64,000 nucleotides of DNA from VXMO01 sp965205915 (GCA_965205915.1 OZ242191.1:2384895-2448894), one strand, 5' to 3'; counted from the first letter of the stretch, positions 16,956-27,382 are shown. Translations and numbers: made by a program. Notes: generated by a model from the sequence alone, not told the origin.

Positions 16956-19175
16956 ATGAACCCAATTGAAGCAATCACTGAAGAGTTGGTGGGCGACGGC
17001 CAGCCTTCTCGCGCCCGGCTCGCGAAATTCTTCATGCTCTCGCATGTTGAGGATGACGGGCCGGTGCGGATCGACGGAACAAAGCTGGGAATCCTTGAGG
17101 CGCTGGGTTTGGAGTTGGACGAACCCAAGCTGGGAGCTTTCGCTGGTGCGCTGAACGCAATGGACTTCCCCGTCCAGTTGTTGATTCGCCAGCACTCGCC
17201 GGACCTGAGCCGACTGAGGCAGCGCCTCGAAGAGGAACAGCCGGACGGTCTGCCGCCGCAGACGACGGCGGCGGGGGAATCACTGCGCGGTCTGCTAACC
17301 GACATGGAGAACCGCGAGGGCGTCGTCGACCGGCGCTTCTACGCCGTCTGCGACTTCGAGCGCGTCGACGACCTCCGCGGGCTGATGACCCGCTCGGGGC
17401 TATCGGTCAATCTGATGAAGGGTCGTCAACTGCGGATGCTCATCCATGCGTCCACACTCGGCGGGTCGCCTCGCGAGCTCGACGACAGCATGAGCGCCGA
17501 GGTCGAGATCCGCCGCCGTGAGATTCGCGTCAACGGAGAACTCAGACGATCGCTACACCTGGGCAAGTGGCCCCGCACGCTCATACCGGGTTTCCTGCAG
17601 GTGCTGATGGCATCGGGCTCAAGGATGGATGTATCGATCCACTTAGGCCCCATTCCCGCCGATCAAGCATCCAGGACGCTCGAATGGCAGAAGGTGCGAT
17701 TCGAATCGGCACGGGCGCTATCAATGCGGCGGGGTCGGTCAATGTCGCCAGAGGCCGAGATTGCCCTTGAGGACGTGAGCCGACTTCGGGACGACGTGCA
17801 GCGGGGCAGGGAGCGGCTCTTTCATTCATCACTCTCAATAACCCTCCATGCCCGAGACGCTGCGGAGCTCAAGGAGATCACCAATCGAACGCGCGCCCAC
17901 TTCGCGGCAACCCTTGGCCGGTTGGACACACTGCCGTTTCGGCAGCGCGAGGGGCTGGTTTCGGCGCTGCCTCTTGGACTGAACTCAATCGCGACCTGGC
18001 GAACATTGGACACATCTTCGCTCGCGAGGCTCTTCCCCTTCTCTCCGCCCGATCTCGACACGCGCAGCGGCACGCTCTACGGCATTGACTTGAGGTCGTC
18101 GTCGCCCATCGTCTATGACCCGTTCGACGGCAGTCACCTGAATGCCAATACGGCCGTGCTCGCTAGATCCGGCAGCGGCAAGTCTTTCGCGACGAAACTC
18201 GGCGTTCTGCGCGGGCTGTGCCGCGGCGTCACCGCCTATGTAATCGACCCGGAGGGCGAGTATGCCGACATGGCGCGGGCTGCGGGTGGTCGCGTGCTCT
18301 CGCCGGGTGTGCCGGGGCAGGGCATGAATCCCTTCGTCATCGACCGCTCCGACGCCGAGGAACTCCTGTTACGAATCGGCAGCCTACGCCGCCTGATCGA
18401 GGTCATGGTCGGTGAGCCGCTGGGCGCAGAGCGCCGGTCGGCGCTCGATGACGCGCTCGCCACCTACTACATGGAGCCGCGTGAACGCACTGGGTTCGCC
18501 GATTTCTACAACCACCTCGTCGAGCACGGCGACGGTGTCCTGCACAAGCTGCTGAGGCCGTTTGCGACGGGCAGCCTGCGTCACCTGCTGTCAGACGAAG
18601 GCGACGACCTGCTCACGAGGGAAGCGCCCGTGACCGTGTTCGATCTCCGGCTCCTTGAGCCCGAGCTGAGACCGGCGGCGGCGATGGTCTGCACGGAGAC
18701 CGTGTGGACGGCGGCGGCCCGCAATCCGAAGCCGCGGCTGCTCGTCGTCGACGAGGTCTGGTCGATCATGCAGCACCCACAGGGAGCTGCGTTCATGGTG
18801 AGCATGGCCAAACGCGCCCGCAAGCATCGGCTCGGCCTCCAATTCATCACGCAGGACGTCCAGGATCTGCTGTCCGAGGACACGTCCCGCGCCATCACCG
18901 GCCACTCCGGTAGGGCACTGCTCCAGAACGCCGCCTTCAAGCTCCTGCTCCAGCAGGACGCCGCCGCCATCGGCACCGTCGGCGACGCCTTTGATCTGCC
19001 GGAAGACCTACAGCGCTGGCTGATTTCCTGCCCGCGAGGAGACGGCCTGCTCCTGGCGAAAGGCGGCCGCTTTCCCATCCGTATCGAGGCCACAAAAGAA
19101 GAAACCGCTGTCATCGAGTGGCGGCCGGGCAGACATCGCCCGCCAACCGCCGCCACGAAAGGAGAACAACTATGA
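16956..19175 (+). CDS. VirB4/TraC-type conjugation ATPase (739 aa)
   Basis: Motor ATPase that powers assembly or transport in type IV secretion. Walker A (ARSGSGKSF) lies near residue 404, followed by the VirB4 phrase YVIDPEGEYADM. Walker B with the catalytic Glu is LLVVDEVWSIM near residue 594, and the downstream FITQDVQDLL matches the family. The N-terminal 350 residues are the less conserved VirB4 domain. Length is within the usual 600-850. The start at 16956 follows AAAAGGAG. It is translationally coupled (ATGA) to the coupling-protein gene. Confidence 0.92.
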   Translation: MNPIEAITEELVGDGQPSRARLAKFFMLSHVEDDGPVRIDGTKLGILEALGLELDEPKLGAFAGALNAMDFPVQLLIRQHSPDLSRLRQRLEEEQPDGLPPQTTAAGESLRGLLTDMENREGVVDRRFYAVCDFERVDDLRGLMTRSGLSVNLMKGRQLRMLIHASTLGGSPRELDDSMSAEVEIRRREIRVNGELRRSLHLGKWPRTLIPGFLQVLMASGSRMDVSIHLGPIPADQASRTLEWQKVRFESARALSMRRGRSMSPEAEIALEDVSRLRDDVQRGRERLFHSSLSITLHARDAAELKEITNRTRAHFAATLGRLDTLPFRQREGLVSALPLGLNSIATWRTLDTSSLARLFPFSPPDLDTRSGTLYGIDLRSSSPIVYDPFDGSHLNANTAVLARSGSGKSFATKLGVLRGLCRGVTAYVIDPEGEYADMARAAGGRVLSPGVPGQGMNPFVIDRSDAEELLLRIGSLRRLIEVMVGEPLGAERRSALDDALATYYMEPRERTGFADFYNHLVEHGDGVLHKLLRPFATGSLRHLLSDEGDDLLTREAPVTVFDLRLLEPELRPAAAMVCTETVWTAAARNPKPRLLVVDEVWSIMQHPQGAAFMVSMAKRARKHRLGLQFITQDVQDLLSEDTSRAITGHSGRALLQNAAFKLLLQQDAAAIGTVGDAFDLPEDLQRWLISCPRGDGLLLAKGGRFPIRIEATKEETAVIEWRPGRHRPPTAATKGEQL

Positions 19176-21769
19176 ACCCATTCAAGTGGATAACCGGATC
19201 TCGGAAGAAGGGTGCGCCAATCCTGCTGTCCATCACGCCCCCGCGCACCGGCCAACGCACCATGCTCGGCGTCGAGAACCTTCTCCAATCCATCGCCGTG
19301 CCCGAGCCCTTCTCGCTCGAACTGGTTGGCGATCGAGACGGGGTGAGGCTGCTCGTTCGCTGCCTGGATTCACAGGTGGTACGCCGCCAGATCGCCTTGC
19401 ATTATCCCCAAGCCCGCGTCGAATTGATCACCACAGGTGACGATCCCCTGAGCGTTCCTGAAGACCAGGAGGCGTGGACCATGACGCTTCGGTCGAGCGG
19501 GCCGGACCAGGTTCCGCTTCGCCAATTCCGCGACACCGATCTCGTCGACGAGGGGTCCGACCCCATGCTTGCCTTGGTCGGCGCAATGTCGGCACTGCGT
19601 GGCGGTGAAAGAATCGTGTCGCGCCTGCTGCTTCGTTCGCTCGGCCCTCAGTGGTCCGCCGCTTATCAACAGGAGGAGATTCGTCGATCTACCTATCGCA
19701 GTGCCGCAACCGAAGAGGCGCGCGTTAACCATGGTGAAATCGCGCGGCTGATGCTGCTTGCCGGAGGGGCCTTTGTCGGATTAAGAACCTGGCAATTCTG
19801 GCAGGAGGGCGATGTTCTGCGGGCCATCGCAGTTGCGGGCGGCGCGGCGCTCGCGGTGGTCGTTTTGGGAGTCTTGTGGGCACGATTCGGTAATCGAACG
19901 CCCCGCTTCTACGACCCGCAACTGGTCAAGGAGAAGGTGTCGCGCACGGCCTTCGGCGCCGTGCTTCAGGTGACAGCCATCGTGCCGCATGACGAGGGCA
20001 GGCGTCACGCGAAGGAACTCCTCGATGATGTCGCTGCGGCCTACCGTCACTACGATAACCCCGCCGGAGCCCAGTTTGTCGTCGGCAAGATCCGGCCCGC
20101 CCCTGAAGCAATCGAACTCCAAGCCCCCGGTCCGGGACTCTTCGGCAAGCGCAGCGTTCTCGGTGTCAGGGAGGTAGCCAGCCTGTGGCATCCGCCCAAT
20201 CCCGGCGACGAGACGCCGCCGGTCGAGCGCACCGGCTCGCGCGTTCTTCTGCCTTCACCCCAGGATGTCAGCCGAGGGGCCCACGTCGGTAATTCCACCG
20301 GCGGTTCCGCCGGTGAGATTCGTTTCGCCGACGACCTGCTGCGCCGTCATCACCTCTACGTCGCCCGCACTCGCATGGGCAAGTCGACGCTCATGCAACA
20401 CATCGTGGCCCACAAGATGCGGGAGAAGGCGGAGGGCAGGGACGGGGACGCCATCGTCGTCATCGACCCCCACGCCGACCTCGTTGCCTCGCTCTTGGAA
20501 CACGTGCCGGAATCACTGGCCGACCAGGTTCGGGTGATTGACCTTGCGGACCCGAATGGCGCGCCCGGCATCAACCTGCTCGACACCCGGATTTTCACCG
20601 ACCGTGACCGCACGGCAGACTCCGTCGTGCGCATCGCGAAAGGGCTGTGGGACCAGTGGGGCCCGCGGATGCAGTCGATCCTCGAACAGATCGTCAAGAC
20701 GCTGCATGAGGCCAACGAGAGCATGGAGGTGGACAACCAATACACGATTCTCGACGGCTTGCCCCTACTTGCTTCCGAGAACGGCAAGTTCAGGTCGCGG
20801 GTTCTGAAGAAAGTGGAAGACATCCATTTGCTGGAGTGGTGGGCGCGAGACTTCAATAGTTGGCACAAGCAGTACAGGTCCGAGGCGCTCGCGCCCGTCC
20901 AAACCCGCCTGTCCTACTACGCCACGTCCAAGCGCGCACGGGCCATCCTCGGCCAGCGCCGCTCGACCATCGACATCCGGCAGACCATCCGTGAGGGTGG
21001 CATCCTCTTCGTCTCGACGGCGCAGGGAGTCGCCGGTCGCGACGTGTCCGCCCTCGTCGGCTCGTCCCTGCTCAACCTTGTCGACGCCGTGATCCGCGAG
21101 CAGGGCGAGCGGCCCATCAGGGAACGCCGAGGAGTGCTCGTCGTCGTTGACGAGATGCAATCCATGCCGGGTGTGGACTACGATTCCATGCTGTCCGAGT
21201 TGGGGAAGTTCGGCGCCAGCTTCGTGCTCGCGACCCAGAGCCTCGCCAAGCTCGACGATCTATCCGATACCATGCGCCACAGCCTGTTGGCCAACGTCGG
21301 TTGTCTGGCGGTGTTTCAGGTGGCCGCGTCAGACGCGCGGCAGTTGGTCGGCGAGCTCGGCACGGATCGCGTGAGCCAGGACGACATTACATCGCTACCC
21401 GTTCATCACTGCTACGTCCGGGCAACAGTCGGGACCGAGCGGATGCCGGCCTTTTCGATGATGGTCCGCAAGCCGGAGCCCGGCAACACGACACTCGCCC
21501 AACAAATTCGCGACGAGACGGTGCACTACACCACGAGCCACGAGACTCTAACCACCCGCGACGCCAGCCTTGATCGGCTGGTCGAGCAATACCGGAGTGG
21601 CATCGACGAAATGGCTACGGAGATCCAACAGCCACCTCCGCAGCCTCCCAAGCAAGAGACCCAGCAGAACAACGGCAAGAAGCAGCATCGCAGGAAAAAG
21701 AACAAGAACGACCAACAGAAGGGGCGCCGAAAAGGCAATGCGCAATCGCCCAAGGGAAGGGAGGACTGA
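19172..21769 (+). CDS. VirD4/TraD-like coupling ATPase (865 aa)
   Basis: HerA/FtsK-class ATPase. Two hydrophobic segments lie near residues 190-230. Walker A (TRMGKSTLMQ) is near 399, followed by VIDPHADLV; Walker B is VLVVVDEMQS near 655, and FVLATQSLAKL follows as in TraM-recognition domains. The C-terminal 45 residues are a Lys/Gln/Pro-rich tail (KKQHRRKKNKNDQQKGRR) suited to DNA contact. It overlaps virB4 in ATGA and the next gene in TGATG. A role in bringing DNA to the channel is inferred from family and context. It resembles the large type IV coupling ATPases of Gram-positive elements. Confidence 0.85.
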   Translation: MNPFKWITGSRKKGAPILLSITPPRTGQRTMLGVENLLQSIAVPEPFSLELVGDRDGVRLLVRCLDSQVVRRQIALHYPQARVELITTGDDPLSVPEDQEAWTMTLRSSGPDQVPLRQFRDTDLVDEGSDPMLALVGAMSALRGGERIVSRLLLRSLGPQWSAAYQQEEIRRSTYRSAATEEARVNHGEIARLMLLAGGAFVGLRTWQFWQEGDVLRAIAVAGGAALAVVVLGVLWARFGNRTPRFYDPQLVKEKVSRTAFGAVLQVTAIVPHDEGRRHAKELLDDVAAAYRHYDNPAGAQFVVGKIRPAPEAIELQAPGPGLFGKRSVLGVREVASLWHPPNPGDETPPVERTGSRVLLPSPQDVSRGAHVGNSTGGSAGEIRFADDLLRRHHLYVARTRMGKSTLMQHIVAHKMREKAEGRDGDAIVVIDPHADLVASLLEHVPESLADQVRVIDLADPNGAPGINLLDTRIFTDRDRTADSVVRIAKGLWDQWGPRMQSILEQIVKTLHEANESMEVDNQYTILDGLPLLASENGKFRSRVLKKVEDIHLLEWWARDFNSWHKQYRSEALAPVQTRLSYYATSKRARAILGQRRSTIDIRQTIREGGILFVSTAQGVAGRDVSALVGSSLLNLVDAVIREQGERPIRERRGVLVVVDEMQSMPGVDYDSMLSELGKFGASFVLATQSLAKLDDLSDTMRHSLLANVGCLAVFQVAASDARQLVGELGTDRVSQDDITSLPVHHCYVRATVGTERMPAFSMMVRKPEPGNTTLAQQIRDETVHYTTSHETLTTRDASLDRLVEQYRSGIDEMATEIQQPPPQPPKQETQQNNGKKQHRRKKNKNDQQKGRRKGNAQSPKGRED

Positions 21770-23382
21770 TGACAGGCAATAGGGCAGTGACAGACATTCT
21801 CCGAGTGTTATCCGAAACGCCGTTTCTGCACCGGGGCGAACTGGCATCCTTTTCTTGGTGGTCAGAGTCGGGCATATACAAGGCTGTCGACCGCCTTCAA
21901 CAGGCGGGGCTGATTGCGTCCGTGCCGCACGCCACGGAGACGCAGAACCACATGGAGCATTACTACCTAACCGCCGCGGGGCTCAGGGAAGTGGCGAGTT
22001 ACACGGATGGCGGCTTGGATGAGGCCCTGCGAGCTCGACCTGTGTCGGCCCAGTGGCAGAGACTCCTTTTGGAACGGCTTGATTCCCTAGCCGCCGTCTA
22101 CTCCGTTGCCGAAGCGATCTCAGCCGTATCGACTCCCCTCAGCATTCGACTCTATCGTGCGGCTCCCATTGATGCTGCCGTCACACTGCCGGATGGCCGG
22201 GTCATTGGCATCGTGAGGCTGGGCAAGATGTCCGATAGGACGGCCTTCGCCAAACGGATGCAGCGACTTAACGAGGGGCCGCTGCCTGGGGCGGTAGTGC
22301 TGCTCGTTCCGAACGAGATAAGGCTTCGTCACACTCGACGGATTCTCTCTCGGCCGCGCGTTCGCACGTTCATCGCCCTTGAATCAGAGGCGGTCGCCAC
22401 CGACGCTGATGAACCGATATGGCACATGCCCGGGACAACCGCTCGACTCAACATGGAATCGGTGGTTAGGCAAGTCGTTCGAGGCGGACGAATTCCCGTT
22501 GAGCCACCCCTTGTCACGGCCACGCTGCCGGAGACACTTCCGGTCGACCGTTCGCTGGCACACATGCCAACGCATCTGCTCCCATCCGCCCTGCATCCCG
22601 CCGACAAGCGGGTCCTCGATGTGCTTTCCGACTGGCCGGGTATCAGGACCGAAACCCTGCGCGAACTCCTTGACCTTAGTGCGTCCCGATTCTCCCAGAT
22701 CGGCACGAGGCTGAAAGAGGCCCGACTAATCCAAGCCTTTCGAATGGACGGGAACCGGCTCGCGCTAACGGACCATGCGCTTGGCTTGCTTGCGCGACGG
22801 GATCGCGCAGCCGTGGGTGTCGCCCGCCAACGCTGGAGCATGGGTGAAACCGGCCCCGGTAAGTCCATTGACTGGCGAGACATTCCTGGACGGCAGATAC
22901 GTCAGCTCCTCCGCCACATCGACCATACGGACGCCGTCCACACGTACCTCGCGTCCACCGTTGCCTCAGCGCGAATGCAGGGCTGGGATGTAGTTCAACT
23001 GGACCCGCCGCACCGCGCCTCGCGCTACTTCTGGCATGATGGCGGTCAACGCTCTGTCCACCCCGATGCCTTCTTCATGCTACGACGAGGCGATGAGACC
23101 CAAGCCTTCTTCCTCGAATGGGAACGCCGAGCCGTCCGCCCAAGCACCATGCGAGACCGTCTGGCTCCCTACCTCCGCTACTACAGCACCAAACGCCCGC
23201 TGGACGACCACGGGGTCATGCCCACCGTCCTAATCGTCCTGGAAGACGAGATCACCGCCACACATTTCCGGCGGGTCGCGGAGCGGGAGATGGAGCGGAT
23301 AGCTGTGGGGGTGCCGCTTGCCGTCAATCGAGCCGATAGCAAAAGACACTCTCTAGCATGGGTCGGCGAGTGCTTGAAGTAG
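21769..23382 (+). CDS. replication-relaxation family protein (537 aa)
   Basis: Two winged-helix-like segments are visible: near residues 5-75 (RGELASFSWWSESGIYKAVD) and near 275-345 (LLDLSASRFSQIGTRL). The C-terminal third carries the Replic_Relax-type nuclease-like core with HPDAFFMLRRGDETQAFFLEWE, acidic residues spaced as in PD-(D/E)XK-like folds. The family is found on plasmids and elements and is thought to act in replication initiation or DNA relaxation. No HUH or MOB relaxase motif was found elsewhere in the window, so this is the only relaxase candidate. It is coupled to the VirD4-like gene by TGATG. Confidence 0.8.
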   Translation: MTGNRAVTDILRVLSETPFLHRGELASFSWWSESGIYKAVDRLQQAGLIASVPHATETQNHMEHYYLTAAGLREVASYTDGGLDEALRARPVSAQWQRLLLERLDSLAAVYSVAEAISAVSTPLSIRLYRAAPIDAAVTLPDGRVIGIVRLGKMSDRTAFAKRMQRLNEGPLPGAVVLLVPNEIRLRHTRRILSRPRVRTFIALESEAVATDADEPIWHMPGTTARLNMESVVRQVVRGGRIPVEPPLVTATLPETLPVDRSLAHMPTHLLPSALHPADKRVLDVLSDWPGIRTETLRELLDLSASRFSQIGTRLKEARLIQAFRMDGNRLALTDHALGLLARRDRAAVGVARQRWSMGETGPGKSIDWRDIPGRQIRQLLRHIDHTDAVHTYLASTVASARMQGWDVVQLDPPHRASRYFWHDGGQRSVHPDAFFMLRRGDETQAFFLEWERRAVRPSTMRDRLAPYLRYYSTKRPLDDHGVMPTVLIVLEDEITATHFRRVAEREMERIAVGVPLAVNRADSKRHSLAWVGECLK

Positions 23383-23851
23383 TCAGCCCACTCTCGCCGG
23401 CATAGGCCAGCCAGGGCGTACTCGATTGCGAATTCGAGTAAGTTTCCCAAGCGGCAAGTTCGATACATAACGAGGCATTCAATTTGCTTGGGGATGCCGA
23501 AGCTGGTAGCGTTGAGTCGCACAGCCCAAGGCTTGGTACGGGTTAGCTCCTAGGCTGGCTGTGTGTACGTGCGATGCGGAATGGAGCGAGAGAAGACAGC
23601 AGGTTGTTGAAAGTCTTGGTGCCTTGCTGTTGAAGCAATGTGCTAGAGGATTGTTCTGTCGGTGAATGTTCAGCGCTGGTCAAGGTACATCGGACAGGAT
23701 GGCTCGGGAGGGAAAGGCGACCAGCGTCGGAACGCTCGCAACTTCACCCGCATATGGGACCGACCCAAGGATTCAGGCGTTTAAGGCTGGTTGTGTCCCT
23801 CAAGTGCGGCTGACTCCAACCATGACCACTTCAATTTTTGCAGGACCTGCG
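23383..23851 (+). other. boundary between transfer operon and defence cargo
   Basis: About 470 bases without a supported gene. The methyltransferase frame opens at 23666, but its first 62 codons look non-coding. Local base composition shifts to lower GC from here to about 27.8 kb, suggesting the defence cassette was acquired separately. No terminator was recognised. Confidence 0.4.
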
Positions 23852-24976
23852 ATGCGGCCCGTAAGACGGGTTGTGGATCTTTTCTGTGGGGTAGGTGGCC
23901 TTAGCTTGGGGGCGGCACGAGCCGGTTTATCTGTGCATGGTGCCGTCGACAACGATGCCCGCACACTCGAGTCGCATAGTGGGAACTTCCCAGGAACCCG
24001 GCACGTGCAGGCTGATATTTCGGGGCTTTCAGGTGACGACCTCAGAAAGAAATTGTCTCTAGGTGAATCCGAAGTTGACGGCATCATAGGGGGGCCCCCG
24101 TGCCAAGGTTTTAGTACGATTGGAAAGAGGAGCCGCAACGATGAACGCAACCGATCATTCGTCGACTTCTTCCGCCTTGTAGCCGAGATCCGCCCAAGGT
24201 TCTTTCTCGCCGAAAATGTGCCGGGGATAGCTCACCACAACTACGGCGAACTTCGCGATAGTGCAATGGACTTTGTTGACGGAACCTACACCTTACTGCC
24301 ACCTATGAAGCTCGCAGCCAATGACTATGCTGCCCCGACCAATCGTACGCGCGTTTTCTTCTTTGGCTTTCGTGCAGACTCTATGAATGCGCTTAGTGTC
24401 GAGAGCTTCATGGCAGCACAAACTGCGGAGACTACATGTGTCGAAGAGGCCCTTGCAGGACTACCCATTGAAATTGACCCCTCATGGCAACGTGAAGATC
24501 AAGGCTGGCGGACCGTTCATGCAACAAACGGACTAGGGTACTTTGCCCAGAGACTTCACGGCCACGTACCGATCAATGTCGGAGACGTAACCGCTCTGCG
24601 ACGTCTGCGTGAAAAGAGCGAGGCGTCCGGTTCACTTGGAACAGTTCACTCCGACACGGTTCGCGAGAGGTACCGCCAAACAGAACTAGGGCGGTTTGAT
24701 CCGGTTTCACGAGCCTATCGTTTAGCACCTGACGGCCTTTGCCCGACATTGAGAGCAGGCACGGGGCCGGACCGAGGAAGCTATCAGGCCGTTCGTCCTA
24801 TACACCCGAAAGAGCCCCGGGTAATCACACCCCGCGAAGCTGCGAGGCTGCAGGGCTTCCCGGATTGGTTTCAGTTCCACGCTACCAAATGGCATAGCTT
24901 CAGACAGATAGGAAACAGCGTCAGCCCGCTCGTCGCCGAGCGTATTCTGAGTGTCGTGGCTAAAGCACTGTTGTGA
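23852..24976 (+). CDS. DNA (cytosine-5) methyltransferase (374 aa)
   Basis: C5-cytosine methyltransferase. Motif I is VVDLFCGVGGLSLG, motif IV is GGPPCQGFSTIGKR with the catalytic Cys of PCQ, motif VI is AENVPG, motif VIII contains NRTRVFFFGFR and motif X is QIGNSVSPLVA. A target-recognition stretch lies between VIII and IX. The start at 23852 follows AGGA; ATG at 23822 is possible. It is followed by a MORC-like ATPase, an unknown protein and Vsr, so it probably supplies the protective mark for that system. Vsr beside a C5 methyltransferase repairs T:G mismatches from 5-methylcytosine deamination. Confidence 0.95.
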   Translation: MRPVRRVVDLFCGVGGLSLGAARAGLSVHGAVDNDARTLESHSGNFPGTRHVQADISGLSGDDLRKKLSLGESEVDGIIGGPPCQGFSTIGKRSRNDERNRSFVDFFRLVAEIRPRFFLAENVPGIAHHNYGELRDSAMDFVDGTYTLLPPMKLAANDYAAPTNRTRVFFFGFRADSMNALSVESFMAAQTAETTCVEEALAGLPIEIDPSWQREDQGWRTVHATNGLGYFAQRLHGHVPINVGDVTALRRLREKSEASGSLGTVHSDTVRERYRQTELGRFDPVSRAYRLAPDGLCPTLRAGTGPDRGSYQAVRPIHPKEPRVITPREAARLQGFPDWFQFHATKWHSFRQIGNSVSPLVAERILSVVAKALL

Positions 24977-25007
24977 ACGAAATCTTCTTGATAGCTGGGA
25001 GGTCCCC

Positions 25008-26417
25008 ATGACAAACGTAAGACAAGTGAGGCAATACGAATCGGTAGATGCCTCTCCAGTAAAGTCATTCTTCGTGTCGATGTTGACCAGAGACATCAAA
25101 CTCGAAGAGGCCATTCTTGATCTCCTGGACAATTGTGTTGACGGCATTCTTCGCTCAAACGTTGAAAAGCGGACTGATTCGTACGAGGGATTCGGTGCCG
25201 ACATTGAGTTCAATGCTGATTCCTTTTCCATTTCCGATAACTGCGGGGGCATACCCTGGGGCCTGCACGAATATGCCTTTAGGATGGGACGTTCTCCAGA
25301 CAGGCCGCCAGATGCTCCAGGATCGGTCGGTGTCTACGGGATCGGAATGAAGAGGGCAATATTTAAGATCGGCAAACAGTGCCTCATATCTACGCGTCAT
25401 GAGAATGACCAATATGAAGTGGAGATCAACCCCGACTGGATAACAGATGAATCGTTGTGGACGATACCTGTACGGGAAAGTACGAGAACGTCTGACGAGG
25501 ATGGAACTGAGATCGTTATAGGCGACTTGCGTGAAGGTATTGCAGAAACTTTTGGCGAGTCTAATACGAGCTTCAAATCCGAGTTGATGCGGCTAATAGC
25601 TACTCACTACGCATACATAATCGAGAAAGGCTTCCGCGTCACCGTAAATGGAGATGTCGTACGGCCGCGTACGGCTAAATTGGTATTTGACGCGGCCAAG
25701 CAGGGAAGTGAATCATTGTTGCCGTTCGTATTTAGCGGGGCCATAAACGACGTGGACGTTTACTTGGCTGTTGGACTAACGAGACCCATTCCAGAGCAAG
25801 GTGAGATTCTAGACGAACAGGAGGCCACCAGATATTCTTCGATTGATGCTGGATGGACAATCCTTTGCAATGGTAGAGCGGTGCTCTACTGTGATCGCAG
25901 CGAGTTGACTGGTTGGGGAGAGGCAGGCGTACCACGTTACCACACGCAATTTATCGCAATCTCTGGCATCGTGGATTTCCGTTGCGACGACGCATCGAAA
26001 CTGCCGACAACAACGACGAAACGCGGAATAGATGCCTCCTCGCCTGTCTACCTGCAAGCAAAAAACAAGATGCGGGAGGGAATGCGACTCTTCACTGACT
26101 ACACCAACAAGTGGAAGGGTAGGGCAGACGAGGCGAAGAGGCACATTGAAGGAGTCCGGCAACTTCCGTTGGATCAACTTAAGCAAGCCACTCGGAACTT
26201 GACCCTTAGTTCGACACGTGCCTTGGCGGGCGGCCAGCAATTTAAGCCGAGACTTCCCGTCCCTAAGGATCTTGAACCTACTAGGCGCCGAATTAGCTTT
26301 GTGAGGAACCTCGAGGCCATAGAAAGTGTAGCCGAGTACTTTGACGAGCCTGCACTGAGTGCAGCGGAGGTCGGTGAAAGGTGCTTTGATTTGGTCTTAG
26401 AGGAAGCACAAGGATGA
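25008..26417 (+). CDS. MORC-like GHKL ATPase (469 aa) in a restriction-type operon
   Basis: Bergerat-fold ATPase. N box: AILDLLDNCVDG; G1: ISDNCGGIPWG; G2: GVYGIGMKRAIFKIG. An S5-like second domain follows, with TTTKRGIDASS. GHKL/MORC ATPases next to C5 methyltransferases and Vsr are a described class of restriction-like operons, in which the ATPase is thought to remodel DNA for cleavage. The start at 25008 follows GGGAGG, 31 bases after the methyltransferase stop; an overlapping earlier ATG lacks a site. It ends in ATGA overlapping the next gene. No nuclease domain is seen in this protein. Confidence 0.85.
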   Translation: MTNVRQVRQYESVDASPVKSFFVSMLTRDIKLEEAILDLLDNCVDGILRSNVEKRTDSYEGFGADIEFNADSFSISDNCGGIPWGLHEYAFRMGRSPDRPPDAPGSVGVYGIGMKRAIFKIGKQCLISTRHENDQYEVEINPDWITDESLWTIPVRESTRTSDEDGTEIVIGDLREGIAETFGESNTSFKSELMRLIATHYAYIIEKGFRVTVNGDVVRPRTAKLVFDAAKQGSESLLPFVFSGAINDVDVYLAVGLTRPIPEQGEILDEQEATRYSSIDAGWTILCNGRAVLYCDRSELTGWGEAGVPRYHTQFIAISGIVDFRCDDASKLPTTTTKRGIDASSPVYLQAKNKMREGMRLFTDYTNKWKGRADEAKRHIEGVRQLPLDQLKQATRNLTLSSTRALAGGQQFKPRLPVPKDLEPTRRRISFVRNLEAIESVAEYFDEPALSAAEVGERCFDLVLEEAQG

Positions 26418-27382
26418 GAACCCCGCCGTACCACCTTCGGCTAAACAAAACGGCTGATAGGCTGGCTTTCATTGAGGTGATCGGGCGTTTGGATAGGCTC
26501 GGCGGAAACAGCTTGTCTGAGTATGCCTACCATGGATTGGGAGGCCCTTACCTAGAAGAATACCGCCTTATGTACGAAGCATTCCCGGAAATGGAGATGG
26601 TCTCAATAGAGCGACATGGCGAGACGATAAAGAGGCAGCGATTCCACAGACCATCTACGCGTATTCGATTGGAGAACAGTGAGCTGTCGTCGTATATCGC
26701 GGCCTTCGACCCCGGGGCGAGCAAGACTGTGTTCTGGTTAGATTTCAATGATTTGACTTACAGTAACTTTGAACAATTTATGGCCTTGCTTCCTGTCGTG
26801 AATCGCTTCAGTGTACTAAAAATGACACTTAAGTGCGATCCGAAACGGTGGAAGTCCACTGACTCCAGTGGCAGGAATGGCAAGGGGGAAGTTTTTCGCT
26901 CCATGTTTTCTGCCCTAATGCCGAATCCTGACGCTCAGATTCCTGGCACATTGGCTGCCTTCGCTGCCCTGCTTCAGAGTATGTTGCGGGTGGCAGTGGA
27001 ACAGAGCCTTCCGCCCTCTGCCTCTGACTCGACATTTGTACCGGTGTCCTCGTTTTATTACGCTGACGGCATCGGTATGTTCACCCTTACCGGATTGGTT
27101 TGTGAAGAAGGAGACAGAGCGTCAGTAATCCGAGCGTATCGTGACTGGAGCTTAGTTAATTTCGACTGGAATCCCCCGAAGCGTATAGATCTGCCATTTC
27201 TGAGTACGAAGGAAAGGCTGGCGCTACAGGATCTGTTGCCAGCTGAGGACGATCCTGGCGACCTGCTGAATACGCGCCTTGGGTACTTGATTGATGACGA
27301 CATGGAAAAGTCAGTTGGGGCGCTTGAGCAATATGCAATCTTTCACAGACATGCTCCCTACATAATGAAAGCCATTCCATAG
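26414..27382 (+). CDS. methyltransferase-fold-like protein of the defence operon (322 aa)
   Basis: The order of motifs resembles a Rossmann methyltransferase: a glycine loop YHGLGGPYLEEYRLMYEAFP, an acidic strand end MVSIERHGE where the ribose-binding residue would sit, and VFWLDFNDLTY at the motif IV place. This matches a family I recall beside GHKL ATPases, sometimes called O-methyltransferase-like; the substrate is unknown. Residues 150-322 are unassigned. It is translationally coupled to the MORC-like ATPase and followed by vsr 21 bases later, so the four genes form a unit. A nuclease role cannot be excluded. Confidence 0.55.
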   Translation: MRTPPYHLRLNKTADRLAFIEVIGRLDRLGGNSLSEYAYHGLGGPYLEEYRLMYEAFPEMEMVSIERHGETIKRQRFHRPSTRIRLENSELSSYIAAFDPGASKTVFWLDFNDLTYSNFEQFMALLPVVNRFSVLKMTLKCDPKRWKSTDSSGRNGKGEVFRSMFSALMPNPDAQIPGTLAAFAALLQSMLRVAVEQSLPPSASDSTFVPVSSFYYADGIGMFTLTGLVCEEGDRASVIRAYRDWSLVNFDWNPPKRIDLPFLSTKERLALQDLLPAEDDPGDLLNTRLGYLIDDDMEKSVGALEQYAIFHRHAPYIMKAIP

